NCBI RefSeq assembly: GCF_030070105.1
Contig: NZ_JASJOO010000002.1
Span: forward strand, 1 to 64,000
Direction of reading: 5' to 3'
From: Bermanella sp. WJH001
GTDB taxonomy: Bacteria; Pseudomonadota; Gammaproteobacteria; Pseudomonadales; Oceanobacteraceae
Length of the DNA: 64,000 nucleotides
Shown here: positions 38,054 to 46,954 of the stretch, piece by piece
Layout: every line of letters starts with the position of its first letter
Position numbering within the stretch: position 1 is the first letter of the stretch
Position numbers and translations under genes: made by a program
The notes under the pieces: model-generated
What the model was told of the DNA's origin: nothing
Database searches by the model: none
The model's input: the letters and a program-made list of their open reading frames with translations, nothing else

Positions 38054-38955
38054 TAGTCTTGCTTTTGAGACAAAGAATAAACGTATGCAGAAACAACGTG
38101 TACTTTATCTTCACCCAAGATTTCTTTCCAAGCAGGCATCACACCAGCACGACCATGACGAATGGTGAAATCAATCTTAGCTTCGCTACCGCCGTACAAC
38201 CAGATGTTGTCGGTCAAGTTAGGTGCGCCAATCGCTTGCATACCTTTACCGTCACCACCGTGACAAGCAGCACATGCTTGAGCGTATAGAGCCTTACCTT
38301 TAGTTGCATCACCAGAACCTTCACGGCCAGATAAAGACAATACGTGAGCCACGATGTCAGTACGCTGGGTGTCAGTCATGTCTGGTTTTAAGCCGTTTGC
38401 AGGCATTGCACCGTTACGACCAGCAAGAATAGTGTGCTTGATCGCAGCAGGGCTGCCGCCGTATAGCCAATCGTTATCAGTAAGGTTAGGGAAACCTTCT
38501 GAACCAGAAGCAGTAGGGCCGTGACAAATAGAGCAGTTAGAAGCATAGATGCGCTGACCAGTTGCCAATGCTTCTTCATTGGTTGCCAGTTCTTCAATGC
38601 TCATGGCGGTTAACTTGTCGTAGTAAGGCTGATATTTTTCTTCAGCTTTTGCCACTTCGTTTTCCCACTGGCCAATCGAGCTCCACTTAGAGAAGCCCGT
38701 CCAGTCGCCAACACCGTAAATAAGAATGTAAGCAAAACCAAATACGATGGTTGACCAGAAGAAGTACATCCACCACTTAGGTAGTGGGTTATCTAATTCG
38801 TCGATACCATCAAAAGAGTGGCCCGTAGTTTGGTCGGTCTCTTCATCAAATTTTTGACCACGTTTGGTGATAATAATCAGGGCACCAGAAGCGATCATGG
38901 AGCCTATTACAATGACACTTACCCATATGTGCCAAAAGGTTGTTAGTTCAGTCAT
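38053..38955 (-). CDS. ccoP: cbb3-type cytochrome c oxidase subunit III (dihaem CcoP)
   Basis: Membrane-anchored dihaem cytochrome c (300 aa) that passes electrons to CcoN. One N-terminal helix (about 7-27) and a second (about 58-76) are followed by two cytochrome c domains with haem motifs CSICH (near 135) and CAACH (near 224). Second-Met ligands lie in GAMPANG and GVMPAW. Its start overlaps ccoQ by 8 bases. Downstream lies a terminator. Confidence 0.96.
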   Translation of the reverse strand: MTELTTFWHIWVSVIVIGSMIASGALIIITKRGQKFDEETDQTTGHSFDGIDELDNPLPKWWMYFFWSTIVFGFAYILIYGVGDWTGFSKWSSIGQWENEVAKAEEKYQPYYDKLTAMSIEELATNEEALATGQRIYASNCSICHGPTASGSEGFPNLTDNDWLYGGSPAAIKHTILAGRNGAMPANGLKPDMTDTQRTDIVAHVLSLSGREGSGDATKGKALYAQACAACHGGDGKGMQAIGAPNLTDNIWLYGGSEAKIDFTIRHGRAGVMPAWKEILGEDKVHVVSAYVYSLSQKQD

Positions 38956-39130
38956 CTTTCTCTCTCTCTGCGTCAGCTGTACGTTGCGCGATTTGTTCGT
39001 CTTTAAAAATCATATCAGCATCATCGTCAAAGCGATTTTTGCGAGATGAGCTATAAGCCCATGCGATGATGCCTAGAAAAGCGATTAAAGCGAAAACAGT
39101 ACCTAAACCGCGTACGTCGTTAATATCCAT
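38948..39130 (-). CDS. ccoQ: cbb3-type oxidase small subunit CcoQ
   Basis: A 60-aa protein with one membrane helix (about 9-28, GTVFALIAFLGIIAWAYSS) and the charged tail RKNRFDDDADMIF. CcoQ/FixQ stabilises the cbb3 complex. It lies between ccoO and ccoP with a short overlap with ccoP. Confidence 0.9.
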   Translation of the reverse strand: MDINDVRGLGTVFALIAFLGIIAWAYSSSRKNRFDDDADMIFKDEQIAQRTADAEREKDD

Positions 39131-39134
39131 AACT

Positions 39135-39743
39135 CTACCGTTTTTGGGTTAGAACTGTGCCAAGCTGTTGCAGATAGACAACAAGCGCGTCGATTTCACG
39201 AACGCCGTCAGCCGCATCTTTAGCACCAGCAATTTGTTCGTCTGTGTATGGCACACCAACGAAGCGCAGAGCTTCCATTTTCTTAGGAGTATCTCGGCCA
39301 TCAACTTTATTCTCAAACAACCATGGGAAAGCAGGCATGTTTGAAGATGGAACAACGTCACGAGGATTATACAAGTGAGCGCGGTGCCAATCGTCAGAGT
39401 AACGTTGACCAACACGAGCCAAGTCAGGACCAGTACGCTTAGAACCCCATAGGAATGGGTGCTCATATACGTGCTCACCTGCAAGAGAGTAATGACCATA
39501 ACGTTCTGTTTCAGCACGGAATGGGCGAATCATTTGGGTGTGACAAACGTGACAACCTTCACGGATGTAGATGTCACGACCTTCTAATTCAACTGCAGTT
39601 AAAGGCTTAAGGCCTTCAACTGGCTCAGTGGTTTCTTTCAAGAAGAATAAAGGAACAATTTCAGCTAATGCACCCCAGCTGATTGCAATGACAATCAGCA
39701 CAATCATTAGCGGTAGGTTCTTTTCGACGATATCGTGTTTCAT
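39135..39743 (-). CDS. ccoO: cbb3-type cytochrome c oxidase subunit II (monohaem CcoO)
   Basis: Monohaem cytochrome c subunit (202 aa) with an N-terminal membrane anchor (about 10-32), the haem motif [14 protein letters not shown] (near 62-75) and the Met ligand region SSNMPAFPW (near 133). Family-typical [15 protein letters not shown] and PRDVVP motifs are present. It lies 15 bases downstream of ccoN. Confidence 0.96.
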   Translation of the reverse strand: MKHDIVEKNLPLMIVLIVIAISWGALAEIVPLFFLKETTEPVEGLKPLTAVELEGRDIYIREGCHVCHTQMIRPFRAETERYGHYSLAGEHVYEHPFLWGSKRTGPDLARVGQRYSDDWHRAHLYNPRDVVPSSNMPAFPWLFENKVDGRDTPKKMEALRFVGVPYTDEQIAGAKDAADGVREIDALVVYLQQLGTVLTQKR

Positions 39744-39758
39744 GCTTATCTCTCGTCC

Positions 39759-41189
39759 TTATGCTTGCGCTAACTTAGCTTGTTGTTCGGCGTTGGCACC
39801 GCGTACCGTTTTATAGGTGTTGTAAGCCATAATAAGCATACCGCTTAAGAAGATGGCGCCACCTAAGGCACGAACAAAGTAACCTGGGTAAGAAGCTTCT
39901 AGAGATTCAACGAAGCTATAAGTTAATGTGCCATCAGCGTTCACTGCGCGCCACATTAGACCCTGCATAATACCGTTAACCCACATAGCAACAATGTAAA
40001 GTACAGTACCGATAGTGGCTAACCAGAAGTGAATGTTGATCAACTTAGTTGAGTACATTTCACCTTGTTTCTTACCTAGAACAACTGGTAGAAGGTTATA
40101 AATAGCACCAATAGACACCATCGCCACCCAACCTAGGGCACCAGAGTGCACGTGACCTACGGTCCAGTCAGTGTTGTGGGATAAAGCGTTTACCGTTTTG
40201 ATTGCCATCATTGGGCCTTCGAAGGTAGACATACCGTAGAAAGACAAAGAAACAACCAAGAAACGTAAGATAGGGTCAGTACGAAGCTTATGCCAAGCAC
40301 CTGAAAGGGTCATCATACCGTTGATCATGCCACCCCAAGAAGGCGCAAGAAGAATCAAAGACATAATCATACCGGCAGATTGCGCCCAGTCTGGAAGAGC
40401 AGAGTAGTGCAAGTGGTGAGCACCGGCCCAAACGTAGATAGAGATCAACGCCCAGAAGTGAACAATCGATAAACGGTAAGAGTAAACTGGACGCTCAGCT
40501 TGCTTAGGAACGAAGTAGTACATAATACCTAGGAAACCAGCCGTTAAGAAGAAACCTACCGCGTTATGGCCGTACCACCACTGAACCATTGCATCAATTG
40601 CACCGGCATAAATCGAATAAGATTTAAACGCACTTACTGGTACAGAAAGGCTGTTGAAAATGTGTAAAACAGCGATGGTGATGATGAACGCACCAAAGAA
40701 CCAGTTGGCAACATAAATATGTGGCTGAGAGCGCTTAGCGATTGTGCCAAAGAACACAATGGCGTAACACACCCAAACAATCGTAATGGCTATATCGATA
40801 GGCCATTCTAGTTCAGCGTATTCTTTTGAAGACGTTAGACCTAAAGGAAGGGTGATCGCAGCCGCAACAATAATTGCTTGCCAGCCCCAAAAGGTAAACA
40901 TCGCTAAAGAATCAGAAAAGATACGAGTTTGACAGGTGCGTTGAACTACATAGTAAGAGGTAGCAAAAAGGGCGCAGCCGCCGAATGCGAAAATAACCGC
41001 ATTAGTATGTAACGGACGTAAACGAGAGAACGTCAGGTACGGGATCTCAAAGTTCAGCTCAGGCCAAACAAGTTGTGAAGCAATCAGGACACCTAGGGAC
41101 ATGCCCACGATACCCCAGACCACAGTCATGATGGCAAAATATTTTACCACCTTATAGTTATAGGTTGGATGCTCAATAGCAGTGCTCAT
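39759..41189 (-). CDS. ccoN: cbb3-type cytochrome c oxidase subunit I (catalytic CcoN)
   Basis: Catalytic subunit (476 aa) with 12 or so transmembrane helices and the haem b/b3/CuB ligands: His in [19 protein letters not shown] (near 58), [10 protein letters not shown] near 209, [12 protein letters not shown] (near 259) and [17 protein letters not shown] (near 345). High-affinity terminal oxidase, used at low oxygen. A Fnr-type box lies 78 bp upstream of its start. First gene of ccoNOQP. Confidence 0.97.
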   Translation of the reverse strand: MSTAIEHPTYNYKVVKYFAIMTVVWGIVGMSLGVLIASQLVWPELNFEIPYLTFSRLRPLHTNAVIFAFGGCALFATSYYVVQRTCQTRIFSDSLAMFTFWGWQAIIVAAAITLPLGLTSSKEYAELEWPIDIAITIVWVCYAIVFFGTIAKRSQPHIYVANWFFGAFIITIAVLHIFNSLSVPVSAFKSYSIYAGAIDAMVQWWYGHNAVGFFLTAGFLGIMYYFVPKQAERPVYSYRLSIVHFWALISIYVWAGAHHLHYSALPDWAQSAGMIMSLILLAPSWGGMINGMMTLSGAWHKLRTDPILRFLVVSLSFYGMSTFEGPMMAIKTVNALSHNTDWTVGHVHSGALGWVAMVSIGAIYNLLPVVLGKKQGEMYSTKLINIHFWLATIGTVLYIVAMWVNGIMQGLMWRAVNADGTLTYSFVESLEASYPGYFVRALGGAIFLSGMLIMAYNTYKTVRGANAEQQAKLAQA

Positions 41190-41266
41190 GATTTAGTTCC
41201 ATTCGCAGCAAGTTAAAAAATCGGCGCAATTATCAGTAAAGGCGGGTGTAAATGCAATGAAAAGCC

Positions 41267-41280
41267 ATGATACACATCAA
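41267..41280 (-). promoter_or_regulatory. Candidate Fnr/Anr box upstream of ccoN
   Basis: On the minus strand TTGAT-GTGT-ATCAT matches the TTGAT-N4-ATCAA consensus at 9 of 10 positions. Its centre is about 85 bp from the ccoN start. Activation by the Fnr-type regulator encoded at 31676-32449 is the natural inference. Confidence 0.65.
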
Positions 41281-41407
41281 CCTTTTCTCTAGTGATAACA
41301 AATAGTTAGCTATTTTGTTTAAATATTGCGCAGTAATCGCTTATAGGCCAAGTGATAATAAGCTTAGCAGTGAATCAGATAGGTGGTTAAAAATACAACA
41401 CCTGACA

Positions 41408-42076
41408 ATGAACGATTGTGCCATTACACTAGCGCCTTTGTATTCGGGCGTGAATTTTATGTTGATGGTAGATGGCGAACAGCATCCAATTACCTGTGTG
41501 TTTGCTCATGGTGCTGGTGCGCCCATGGACAGCGAATTTATGCAAACAATGGCTCAAGGGTTATCCCAAATGGGTATACGAGTGGTGCGTTTCGAATTCC
41601 CCTATATGCAAGAGCGTCGCATAAGTGGTAAAAAGCGTCCGCCGAATCGTCAGCCCGAGTTAATTGACTGCTTTAAACAGGTGCTCGAGCAACAAACAGG
41701 CCCTTGTGTGATAATGGGAAAATCCATGGGCGGCAGAATGGCGAGTATTTTAGCCAGTGAAACAACGGATACCGAAAACATTCTTGGGGTTCTGGCTTTA
41801 GGGTATCCGTTTCACCCACAAGGTAAACCCGAGAAGTTACGTATTGATCACTTGCCTCAAGTAAATGTACCTATGGCTATTGTGCAAGGGACCCGTGATG
41901 CACTAGGCAACAAAGATGAAGTTGAGCAGCTGCCTATTCCAAAACGTTTAGAATTTTTATGGCTTGAAGATGGTGACCATGATCTTAAGCCAAGAGTGAA
42001 AAGTGGTTTCACTCACAAACAACATTTATATCAGACAATTCAGTTTTGCGCCGATTTTATTAAGCGCTGCTATTAA
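41408..42076 (+). CDS. Alpha/beta-hydrolase (KANL3/Tex30-like)
   Basis: A 222-aa alpha/beta-hydrolase-fold protein. Motifs: CVFAHGAGAPMDSEFMQTMA near 33-52, VVRFEFPYM (near 65), and the nucleophile elbow IMGKSMGGRMASIL near 105 with Ser in GKSMGG. Candidate Asp and His complete a triad: GTRDALGNKDEV near 163 and LEDGDHDLKP near 189. The frame opens further upstream at TTG 41315, but ATG at 41408 is the first plausible start; ATG at 41459 is another. Such proteins are often called dienelactone-hydrolase-like; the substrate is unknown. Confidence 0.75.
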   Translation: MNDCAITLAPLYSGVNFMLMVDGEQHPITCVFAHGAGAPMDSEFMQTMAQGLSQMGIRVVRFEFPYMQERRISGKKRPPNRQPELIDCFKQVLEQQTGPCVIMGKSMGGRMASILASETTDTENILGVLALGYPFHPQGKPEKLRIDHLPQVNVPMAIVQGTRDALGNKDEVEQLPIPKRLEFLWLEDGDHDLKPRVKSGFTHKQHLYQTIQFCADFIKRCY

Positions 42077-42121
42077 TTTAACACTTAGGCTAAGCCTAAT
42101 GACTAAGAGAGCCCCGCTGTA

Positions 42122-43186
42122 ATGGCTATGACACAACTAATCCTGTTATGTAGACAGGGCTTTGAAGCGGAAACTGCCGCTGAAATACAAGACATCGCCT
42201 CGCAGGCTGGTTGTTTTGGTTACTGTAAAACTCAAACTGACCAAGGTTATGTCAGTTTTTTTGCAGAAGATCATCAGCTAAAACAACTGATTGAGCATGT
42301 GAATTTCCGCCAGCTTATTTTTGTACGCCAATGGTTGATTTGTGGTGAGGCAATCGAATTAGATAGTACAGACCGAGTATCGTCTATTTTACAAGGTTTA
42401 GAAGGCACGCCCCATTGTGGTGAAGTGGAATTGATTCACGCCGATACCAATGAGGCAAAAGAATTAAGCCGTTTATGTAAAAGTCTAACCGGCCCGCTAG
42501 CCGCGACGTTACGTAAGAAAAATAAATTAAGCGCAAAGCGTAATCATAAAATTCCGCGCTTAATGATATTTTTCATTGATGGCCAGCATGCCCATGTGGG
42601 TTATCACTTTACCAACAACGCCTGTAAATGGCCCGATGGCATCTTGCATTTAAAGTTTCCAAAAGATGCTCCCAGCCGTTCTACTTTAAAGCTAGAAGAA
42701 GCTTGGCACTGGTTTATACCAAAACGTCAGTGGGGAGAGCGCCTAAGTGCAGGTATGCGCGCGGTCGATCTAGGGGCGGCACCAGGTGGTTGGACATGGC
42801 AATTGGTCAAACGCAGCATGATGGTGGATGCCGTTGATAACGGCCCGATGAAAGGTGACCTAATGGAAACCGGTCAAGTGACACACCATGAAGAAGATGG
42901 TTTTAAATTTAGCCCAAGTAAAAAAGTGCATTGGATGGTCTGTGACATGGCCGAAAGCCCAATAAAAGTGGCCGAACGTATGGCCCACTGGGTGGTCAAT
43001 GAATGGTGTCGTGAAACGGTGTTCAACTTAAAACTACCCATGAAAAAACGCTATCAAGAAGTGCGTCAATGTTTAGATTTAATTGAGCAAAAATGCAAAG
43101 ATGCCGATATTAATGTCGAGATTTCAGCTAAACACTTGTATCACGACCGCGAAGAAATCACCTGTCACGTGCGCAGGCTTTACTAA
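42122..43186 (+). CDS. rlmM: 23S rRNA 2'-O-ribose methyltransferase RlmM (C2498)
   Basis: Uses S-adenosylmethionine to 2'-O-methylate C2498 of 23S rRNA. The 354-aa protein has an N-terminal THUMP-like part (about 1-170) and a C-terminal Rossmann-like domain. The latter has SAM-binding DLGAAPGGWTWQLVKR near 216-231, the catalytic Asp in VCDMAE near 277, and LKLPMKKRYQEV near 303 with the catalytic Lys. This is the RlmM architecture, and length is close to E. coli RlmM (366 aa). The start is ATG at 42122 with a weak ribosome-binding site. Followed by a terminator. Confidence 0.95.
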   Translation: MAMTQLILLCRQGFEAETAAEIQDIASQAGCFGYCKTQTDQGYVSFFAEDHQLKQLIEHVNFRQLIFVRQWLICGEAIELDSTDRVSSILQGLEGTPHCGEVELIHADTNEAKELSRLCKSLTGPLAATLRKKNKLSAKRNHKIPRLMIFFIDGQHAHVGYHFTNNACKWPDGILHLKFPKDAPSRSTLKLEEAWHWFIPKRQWGERLSAGMRAVDLGAAPGGWTWQLVKRSMMVDAVDNGPMKGDLMETGQVTHHEEDGFKFSPSKKVHWMVCDMAESPIKVAERMAHWVVNEWCRETVFNLKLPMKKRYQEVRQCLDLIEQKCKDADINVEISAKHLYHDREEITCHVRRLY

Positions 43187-43203
43187 CCATTCCTTTTATA
43201 TTT

Positions 43204-43239
43204 GAGCTGGTCAATTCTTGGCCAGCTCTTTTCTTTTTT
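43204..43239 (+). terminator. Terminator after rlmM
   Basis: GAGCTGGTCA-ATTCT-TGGCCAGCTC, one G-U pair, followed by TTTTCTTTTTT. The rest of the 43240-43512 gap holds the presumed promoter of the FAS-like operon; I could not pick convincing -35/-10 boxes. Confidence 0.75.
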
Positions 43240-43512
43240 GATTCGCAACCTTCTATTTGTCTATCACAGTGTTCACGGGCTCTCATTTCTAGTGGCGGTT
43301 TGTCACGCTGAATCAATCTGCTGATACCCAGAGTCAAGTTTCACCTTCACAAGCCCCCTATATTAGCCACCACTGACATGTGGCCAGATGTGTTTGCGTT
43401 CATAAAAATGTAAACAAATGCCCCGAATATGAAATACGGAAAGCGCAGTTTGCGTTTACATCGGGCATACCAAGGTATCGCCACATGCAGTCAACTTAAA
43501 CGAGTAAGTGAT

Positions 43513-44046
43513 ATGTCGGCATTAGCAGAAGTGATTGATCAGGATGTTCAAACGTTAATGGACAGCGTCGGCGGTAATAGCGCGCAGCTACCGGTGGGTG
43601 AATTACGGTTGCTCAATCATGTGCCGCTTATGTCAGACAGTGGTGGCCGTTACGGTAAAGGGCAGGTGGTAACCGAAATGGTGATCGACCCTGAATCTTG
43701 GTTTTTTAAATGCCACTTCCCCGACGACCCCATTATGCCAGGCTGCTTAGGCATTGAAGGGCTGTGGCAAAGTTTAGGTTTGTATTTGGCCCTTAAAGGT
43801 TTTAAAGGCAAGGGCCGTGCGTTAGGTGTTAGCAGCTTAAAGTTTTCAGGTGAAGTATTGCCCAGCGCAAAATGTTTACAGTTTCAATTACACATTCGCA
43901 AAGTAGTCGAGCGAGACTGGGTCATTGCATTAGCCGATGGTGAGGTATTAGTAGACGGCAAGCTCATCTATGAAGCAAAGGATTTAAAAGTGGGTATTTT
44001 TCCAGAAGTGAAAAACTCAGAACAAAATATTGGGGAATCAAAATGA
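43513..44046 (+). CDS. FabA-like 3-hydroxyacyl-ACP dehydratase (accessory FAS)
   Basis: A hot-dog-fold dehydratase (177 aa) that should remove water from 3-hydroxyacyl-ACP. It carries the FabA hallmark CHFPDDPIMPGCLGIEGLWQ (near 75-94) with the catalytic His in CHF. FabA has Asp 14 residues after this His; this protein has Glu, as in FabZ. Later LKFSGEVLPSAKCLQF and LADGEVLVDGKLIYEAKDLK (near 137-156) are clearly FabA-like. ATG at 43513 is chosen because upstream sequence is outside the family; an earlier ATG at 43429 is possible. It overlaps the KAS gene by 4 bases (ATGA), suggesting tight coupling. Confidence 0.88.
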   Translation: MSALAEVIDQDVQTLMDSVGGNSAQLPVGELRLLNHVPLMSDSGGRYGKGQVVTEMVIDPESWFFKCHFPDDPIMPGCLGIEGLWQSLGLYLALKGFKGKGRALGVSSLKFSGEVLPSAKCLQFQLHIRKVVERDWVIALADGEVLVDGKLIYEAKDLKVGIFPEVKNSEQNIGESK

Positions 44047-45254
44047 ATCGCGTTGCAATCGTAGGTGTTGGATTAGTATCCAGTTTAGGTAACGACTGGC
44101 AAACCGTACGCGATAATTTGTACCTAAATAATAGTGGCATTCGTATTAACGAAAGTTTTATCGAAAAAGGATTACGCTCGCAAATAAGTGGCCACATTAA
44201 TTGCCCAGAAGTCGAAAATATTGACAGAAAACTTCGCCGTTTTATGGGCACAAACGGTGAATGGTGCCATGTGGCAATGGAAAGCGCAGTCAAGCAATCG
44301 GGTATCTCTCAAGAGCAATTAAGCAGTGATGACACCACATTAATTGTTGGAGCGGGTGGAGTTGCCAGTGATGACTTAGTAGATGCCATTAATGTATTAG
44401 AAACTTCAGGCATAAAACGCATTGGCCCATACCGGGTTACACGGGAAATGGGCAGTGCACCCTCAGCGCAACTGGCCACTAATTTTAAAATTAAGGGGCC
44501 AAGTTTTTCGATTTCATCCGCATGTGCCACCAGCGCCCATTGCATTGGTACCTGCTATCAACAAATTAAAATGGGACTAATGAAAACCGCCATTGCAGGA
44601 GGCGTGGATCAAGCCCATTGGTCTCATGCCATGCAGTTTGATGGCATGGGCGCATTATCCACGCAATTTAATGACCAGCCTGAAAAAGCCTCACGTCCTT
44701 ATGATAAAAACCGCGATGGTTTTGTCATCAGTGCAGGGGCAGGCATTGTGATTTTAGAAGAATGGGAACATGCCAAAAAACGTGGTGCCAATATTTTAGG
44801 TGAAATCATCGGCTTTGGTGCCAGTAGTGATGGCGACAACATGGTGGCCCCAAGTGGTGAAGGTGCCGAACGGGCCATTCGTCTAGCGCTTAAAGATGCG
44901 GGCATTGATACGGTTGATTACATCAACACCCACGGCACCAGTACCCCTCGCGGAGATGTCACCGAATTAAAAGCCATCGAAAACGTATTTAAAAACAGCG
45001 TGCCTTACATCAGCTCAACCAAATCTTTATCGGGTCATGGTTTAGGGGCGGCAGGAGTACACGAAACCATTTTTAGTTTAATCATGATGCAAGAAGGGTT
45101 TATCAGTGCCTGCGCCAATGCGGATGACATAGAGCCGGACATACAGCACCTGCCACTGGTTAGGCAGCGCTTAGTACACAAAATCAAAACCACATTAAGC
45201 AACAGCTTTGGTTTTGGTGGTACCAATGCCTGCCTGGTCATTAAAGCGGCATAA
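44043..45254 (+). CDS. FabB-like beta-ketoacyl-ACP synthase (accessory FAS)
   Basis: Condensing enzyme (403 aa, thiolase fold) that extends acyl chains with malonyl-ACP. The catalytic Cys is in SSACATSAHCIG (near 163), the two catalytic His in NTHGTSTPRGD (near 298) and SLSGHGLGAAGVHE (near 334), and the Lys in STKSL. It resembles KAS I (FabB) and is intact. Its place between a FabA-like dehydratase and a FabV-like reductase marks it as part of a dedicated set, in addition to whatever primary fabB exists elsewhere on the chromosome. Confidence 0.9.
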   Translation: MNRVAIVGVGLVSSLGNDWQTVRDNLYLNNSGIRINESFIEKGLRSQISGHINCPEVENIDRKLRRFMGTNGEWCHVAMESAVKQSGISQEQLSSDDTTLIVGAGGVASDDLVDAINVLETSGIKRIGPYRVTREMGSAPSAQLATNFKIKGPSFSISSACATSAHCIGTCYQQIKMGLMKTAIAGGVDQAHWSHAMQFDGMGALSTQFNDQPEKASRPYDKNRDGFVISAGAGIVILEEWEHAKKRGANILGEIIGFGASSDGDNMVAPSGEGAERAIRLALKDAGIDTVDYINTHGTSTPRGDVTELKAIENVFKNSVPYISSTKSLSGHGLGAAGVHETIFSLIMMQEGFISACANADDIEPDIQHLPLVRQRLVHKIKTTLSNSFGFGGTNACLVIKAA

Positions 45255-45292
45255 AGGCTTGGCATTTAATAAAAATAATCAGTGGAGGGGAT

Positions 45293-46504
45293 ATGAGTTA
45301 TCAGCCAAGAATAAAAAATAATATTTGCACCAATGCACATCCAGTTGGGTGTTATTACAGTGTGTATCAGCAAGTGCAAAACGCCTGTGATAATAAGTTT
45401 CAAGGCATGCAGGGCAAAACCGCACTGGTCATTGGTGCAAGTTCTGGCATTGGTTTGGCTTCTCGTATTGCTCTTACATTTTCAGCCGGTATGGATACCT
45501 TAGGTGTGTATTGTGATCGCGCCGCACAAGCTCACAAATATGGCAGTGCAGGTTGGTATAACAACCAAGCATTTGAATATTATGCGCGCCGTGCAGATAA
45601 AATGGCGCTTAGTTGTAATCAAGATGCGTTTCAGCGCAACGCAAAAGATTGGGTGGTACAAAAATTACAGCAGTCAGAAAAACAAATTGATGTATTAGTC
45701 TATTCACTAGCCGCTCCAAAGCGAAACATAAAAGGGGTTGGGGAGTATACCAGTGCCATTAAACCCATTAATGCTAGTTTTAGTGGCAAGACCTTAGATG
45801 TTTATAAAGGTGAAATGCGCGAGATAGAAATCCCATCAGCCAGCCATGACGAAATAGACGCCACCGTAAAAGTGATGGGTGGTGAAGATTGGCAAGAATG
45901 GGTAAATACACTCAAAAAAGCCGGCGTACTGGCACCCAATTTTAAAACCATTGCATACAGTTATTTAGGCCCAGATCAAACCCAAGAAATTTACGGCCAA
46001 GGCACTCTCGGGCGTGCAAAGGCGCATTTACATGAAACGGCCATCGCACTGGATCAAAACTTAAAAAAAATGGGGGGCAGTGCGCACATAGGTTTGTTGC
46101 AAGCATTGGTGACACCATCCAGTTCGGTTATTCCCAGTTTGCCGCTTTATATTGCCGCGCTGAATCAAGAACAAAAACGCGCTAATAAATACGAAACCAC
46201 ATTACAACAAGTGACACGTTTATTATCGCAGCATGTATTTAAAGGCTCACAAACACAGTTGCGCTTACGGGTTGATGATTTAGAGCGAGATAGCACCATT
46301 CAAGCAAATATCAGTGCCCTATTAAACCAAGTGAACAATGATAACCTGCATGATTTAGTTGATGTGGACAGTTTAAAACAACAGTTTTTACAACAATTCG
46401 GTTTTGCTTACGACTTTATTGATTATGGTCAAAAGCCAGACCCACTAACACCGCCTGCCATTCATGATTTTTCCCAATTAGTGGGCATGAAAAAGGCAGG
46501 GTAA
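45293..46504 (+). CDS. fabV: FabV-like trans-2-enoyl-ACP/CoA reductase (accessory FAS)
   Basis: FabV-family enoyl reductase (403 aa; family about 400), NADH-dependent and triclosan-tolerant in known members. The family start NNICTNAHPVGC (near 8-19) is present, then the Rossmann motif IGASSGIGLASRIALT (near 48-63). The catalytic Y-x8-K is in IYGQGTLGRAK (near 233-243). The C-terminal part ends QFGFAYDFIDYG. GGAGGGG precedes the ATG. It reduces the last double bond of the elongation cycle and, together with the neighbouring KAS, dehydratase and ACP, could make a specific fatty acyl product; no ketoreductase gene is present. Confidence 0.9.
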   Translation: MSYQPRIKNNICTNAHPVGCYYSVYQQVQNACDNKFQGMQGKTALVIGASSGIGLASRIALTFSAGMDTLGVYCDRAAQAHKYGSAGWYNNQAFEYYARRADKMALSCNQDAFQRNAKDWVVQKLQQSEKQIDVLVYSLAAPKRNIKGVGEYTSAIKPINASFSGKTLDVYKGEMREIEIPSASHDEIDATVKVMGGEDWQEWVNTLKKAGVLAPNFKTIAYSYLGPDQTQEIYGQGTLGRAKAHLHETAIALDQNLKKMGGSAHIGLLQALVTPSSSVIPSLPLYIAALNQEQKRANKYETTLQQVTRLLSQHVFKGSQTQLRLRVDDLERDSTIQANISALLNQVNNDNLHDLVDVDSLKQQFLQQFGFAYDFIDYGQKPDPLTPPAIHDFSQLVGMKKAG

Positions 46505-46534
46505 TTTAATTAATCAGATCCTTAGGAGAATAAA

Positions 46535-46774
46535 ATGTCTGATATTTTACAACAAGTAATCGAAGTGGTAGTTGAGCAGTTGGGAGTAGAAGCGGGGCAG
46601 GTCAAACCTGAATCCCATTTTATCGAAGACTTGGGCGCTGATTCACTGGATACGGTAGAACTGTTAATGGCACTTGAAGAAAAGTTTGAGTGTGAAATCG
46701 ACGAATCATCCGCCGAAAAATTAACCCGCGTACAAGATATTGTTGATTTCATTAAGACGCTAGAAGCGGCTTAA
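46535..46774 (+). CDS. Acyl carrier protein (accessory FAS)
   Basis: A 79-aa acidic four-helix protein with the phosphopantetheine-attachment motif [19 protein letters not shown] (Ser near 37). Length and sequence are close to AcpP. It lies last in the operon 30 bases after the FabV-like gene, with AGGAGA before the ATG. A dedicated ACP suggests the operon product is kept separate from the primary fatty-acid pool. Confidence 0.95.
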   Translation: MSDILQQVIEVVVEQLGVEAGQVKPESHFIEDLGADSLDTVELLMALEEKFECEIDESSAEKLTRVQDIVDFIKTLEAA

Positions 46775-46819
46775 TTTAATTCACAACAAAAGCCCCGTTG
46801 GTTCTGTGGTAGTACAGAA

Positions 46820-46872
46820 TGAACTGCACCCCAAAAGTTGGACACTCAATCCAACCTTTGGGGTGCAGTTCA
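46820..46872. repeat. 53-bp near-perfect inverted repeat resembling IS3-family ends
   Basis: TGAACTGCACCCCAAAAGTTGGA (46820-46842) and its complement (46850-46872) are separated by seven bases, with one G-U-type mismatch. The outer TGAACTG-CACCCCAAAAGTTGGAC resembles terminal repeats of IS3-family elements (IS150/IS911 type). The two ends abut with nothing between, as in a decayed element or MITE. A smaller repeat TTCTGT-GGTAGT-ACAGAA lies directly before it (46802-46819). No obvious target-site duplication is seen. In the ACP direction it can also act as a terminator-like fold. Confidence 0.55.
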
Positions 46873-46954
46873 CATATATTACTAAGGGGATTAGAAACTC
46901 TAAAGTCAACTGAAACACTGATCTTGGAGTATATTCAAATAAGACACTCACTCT

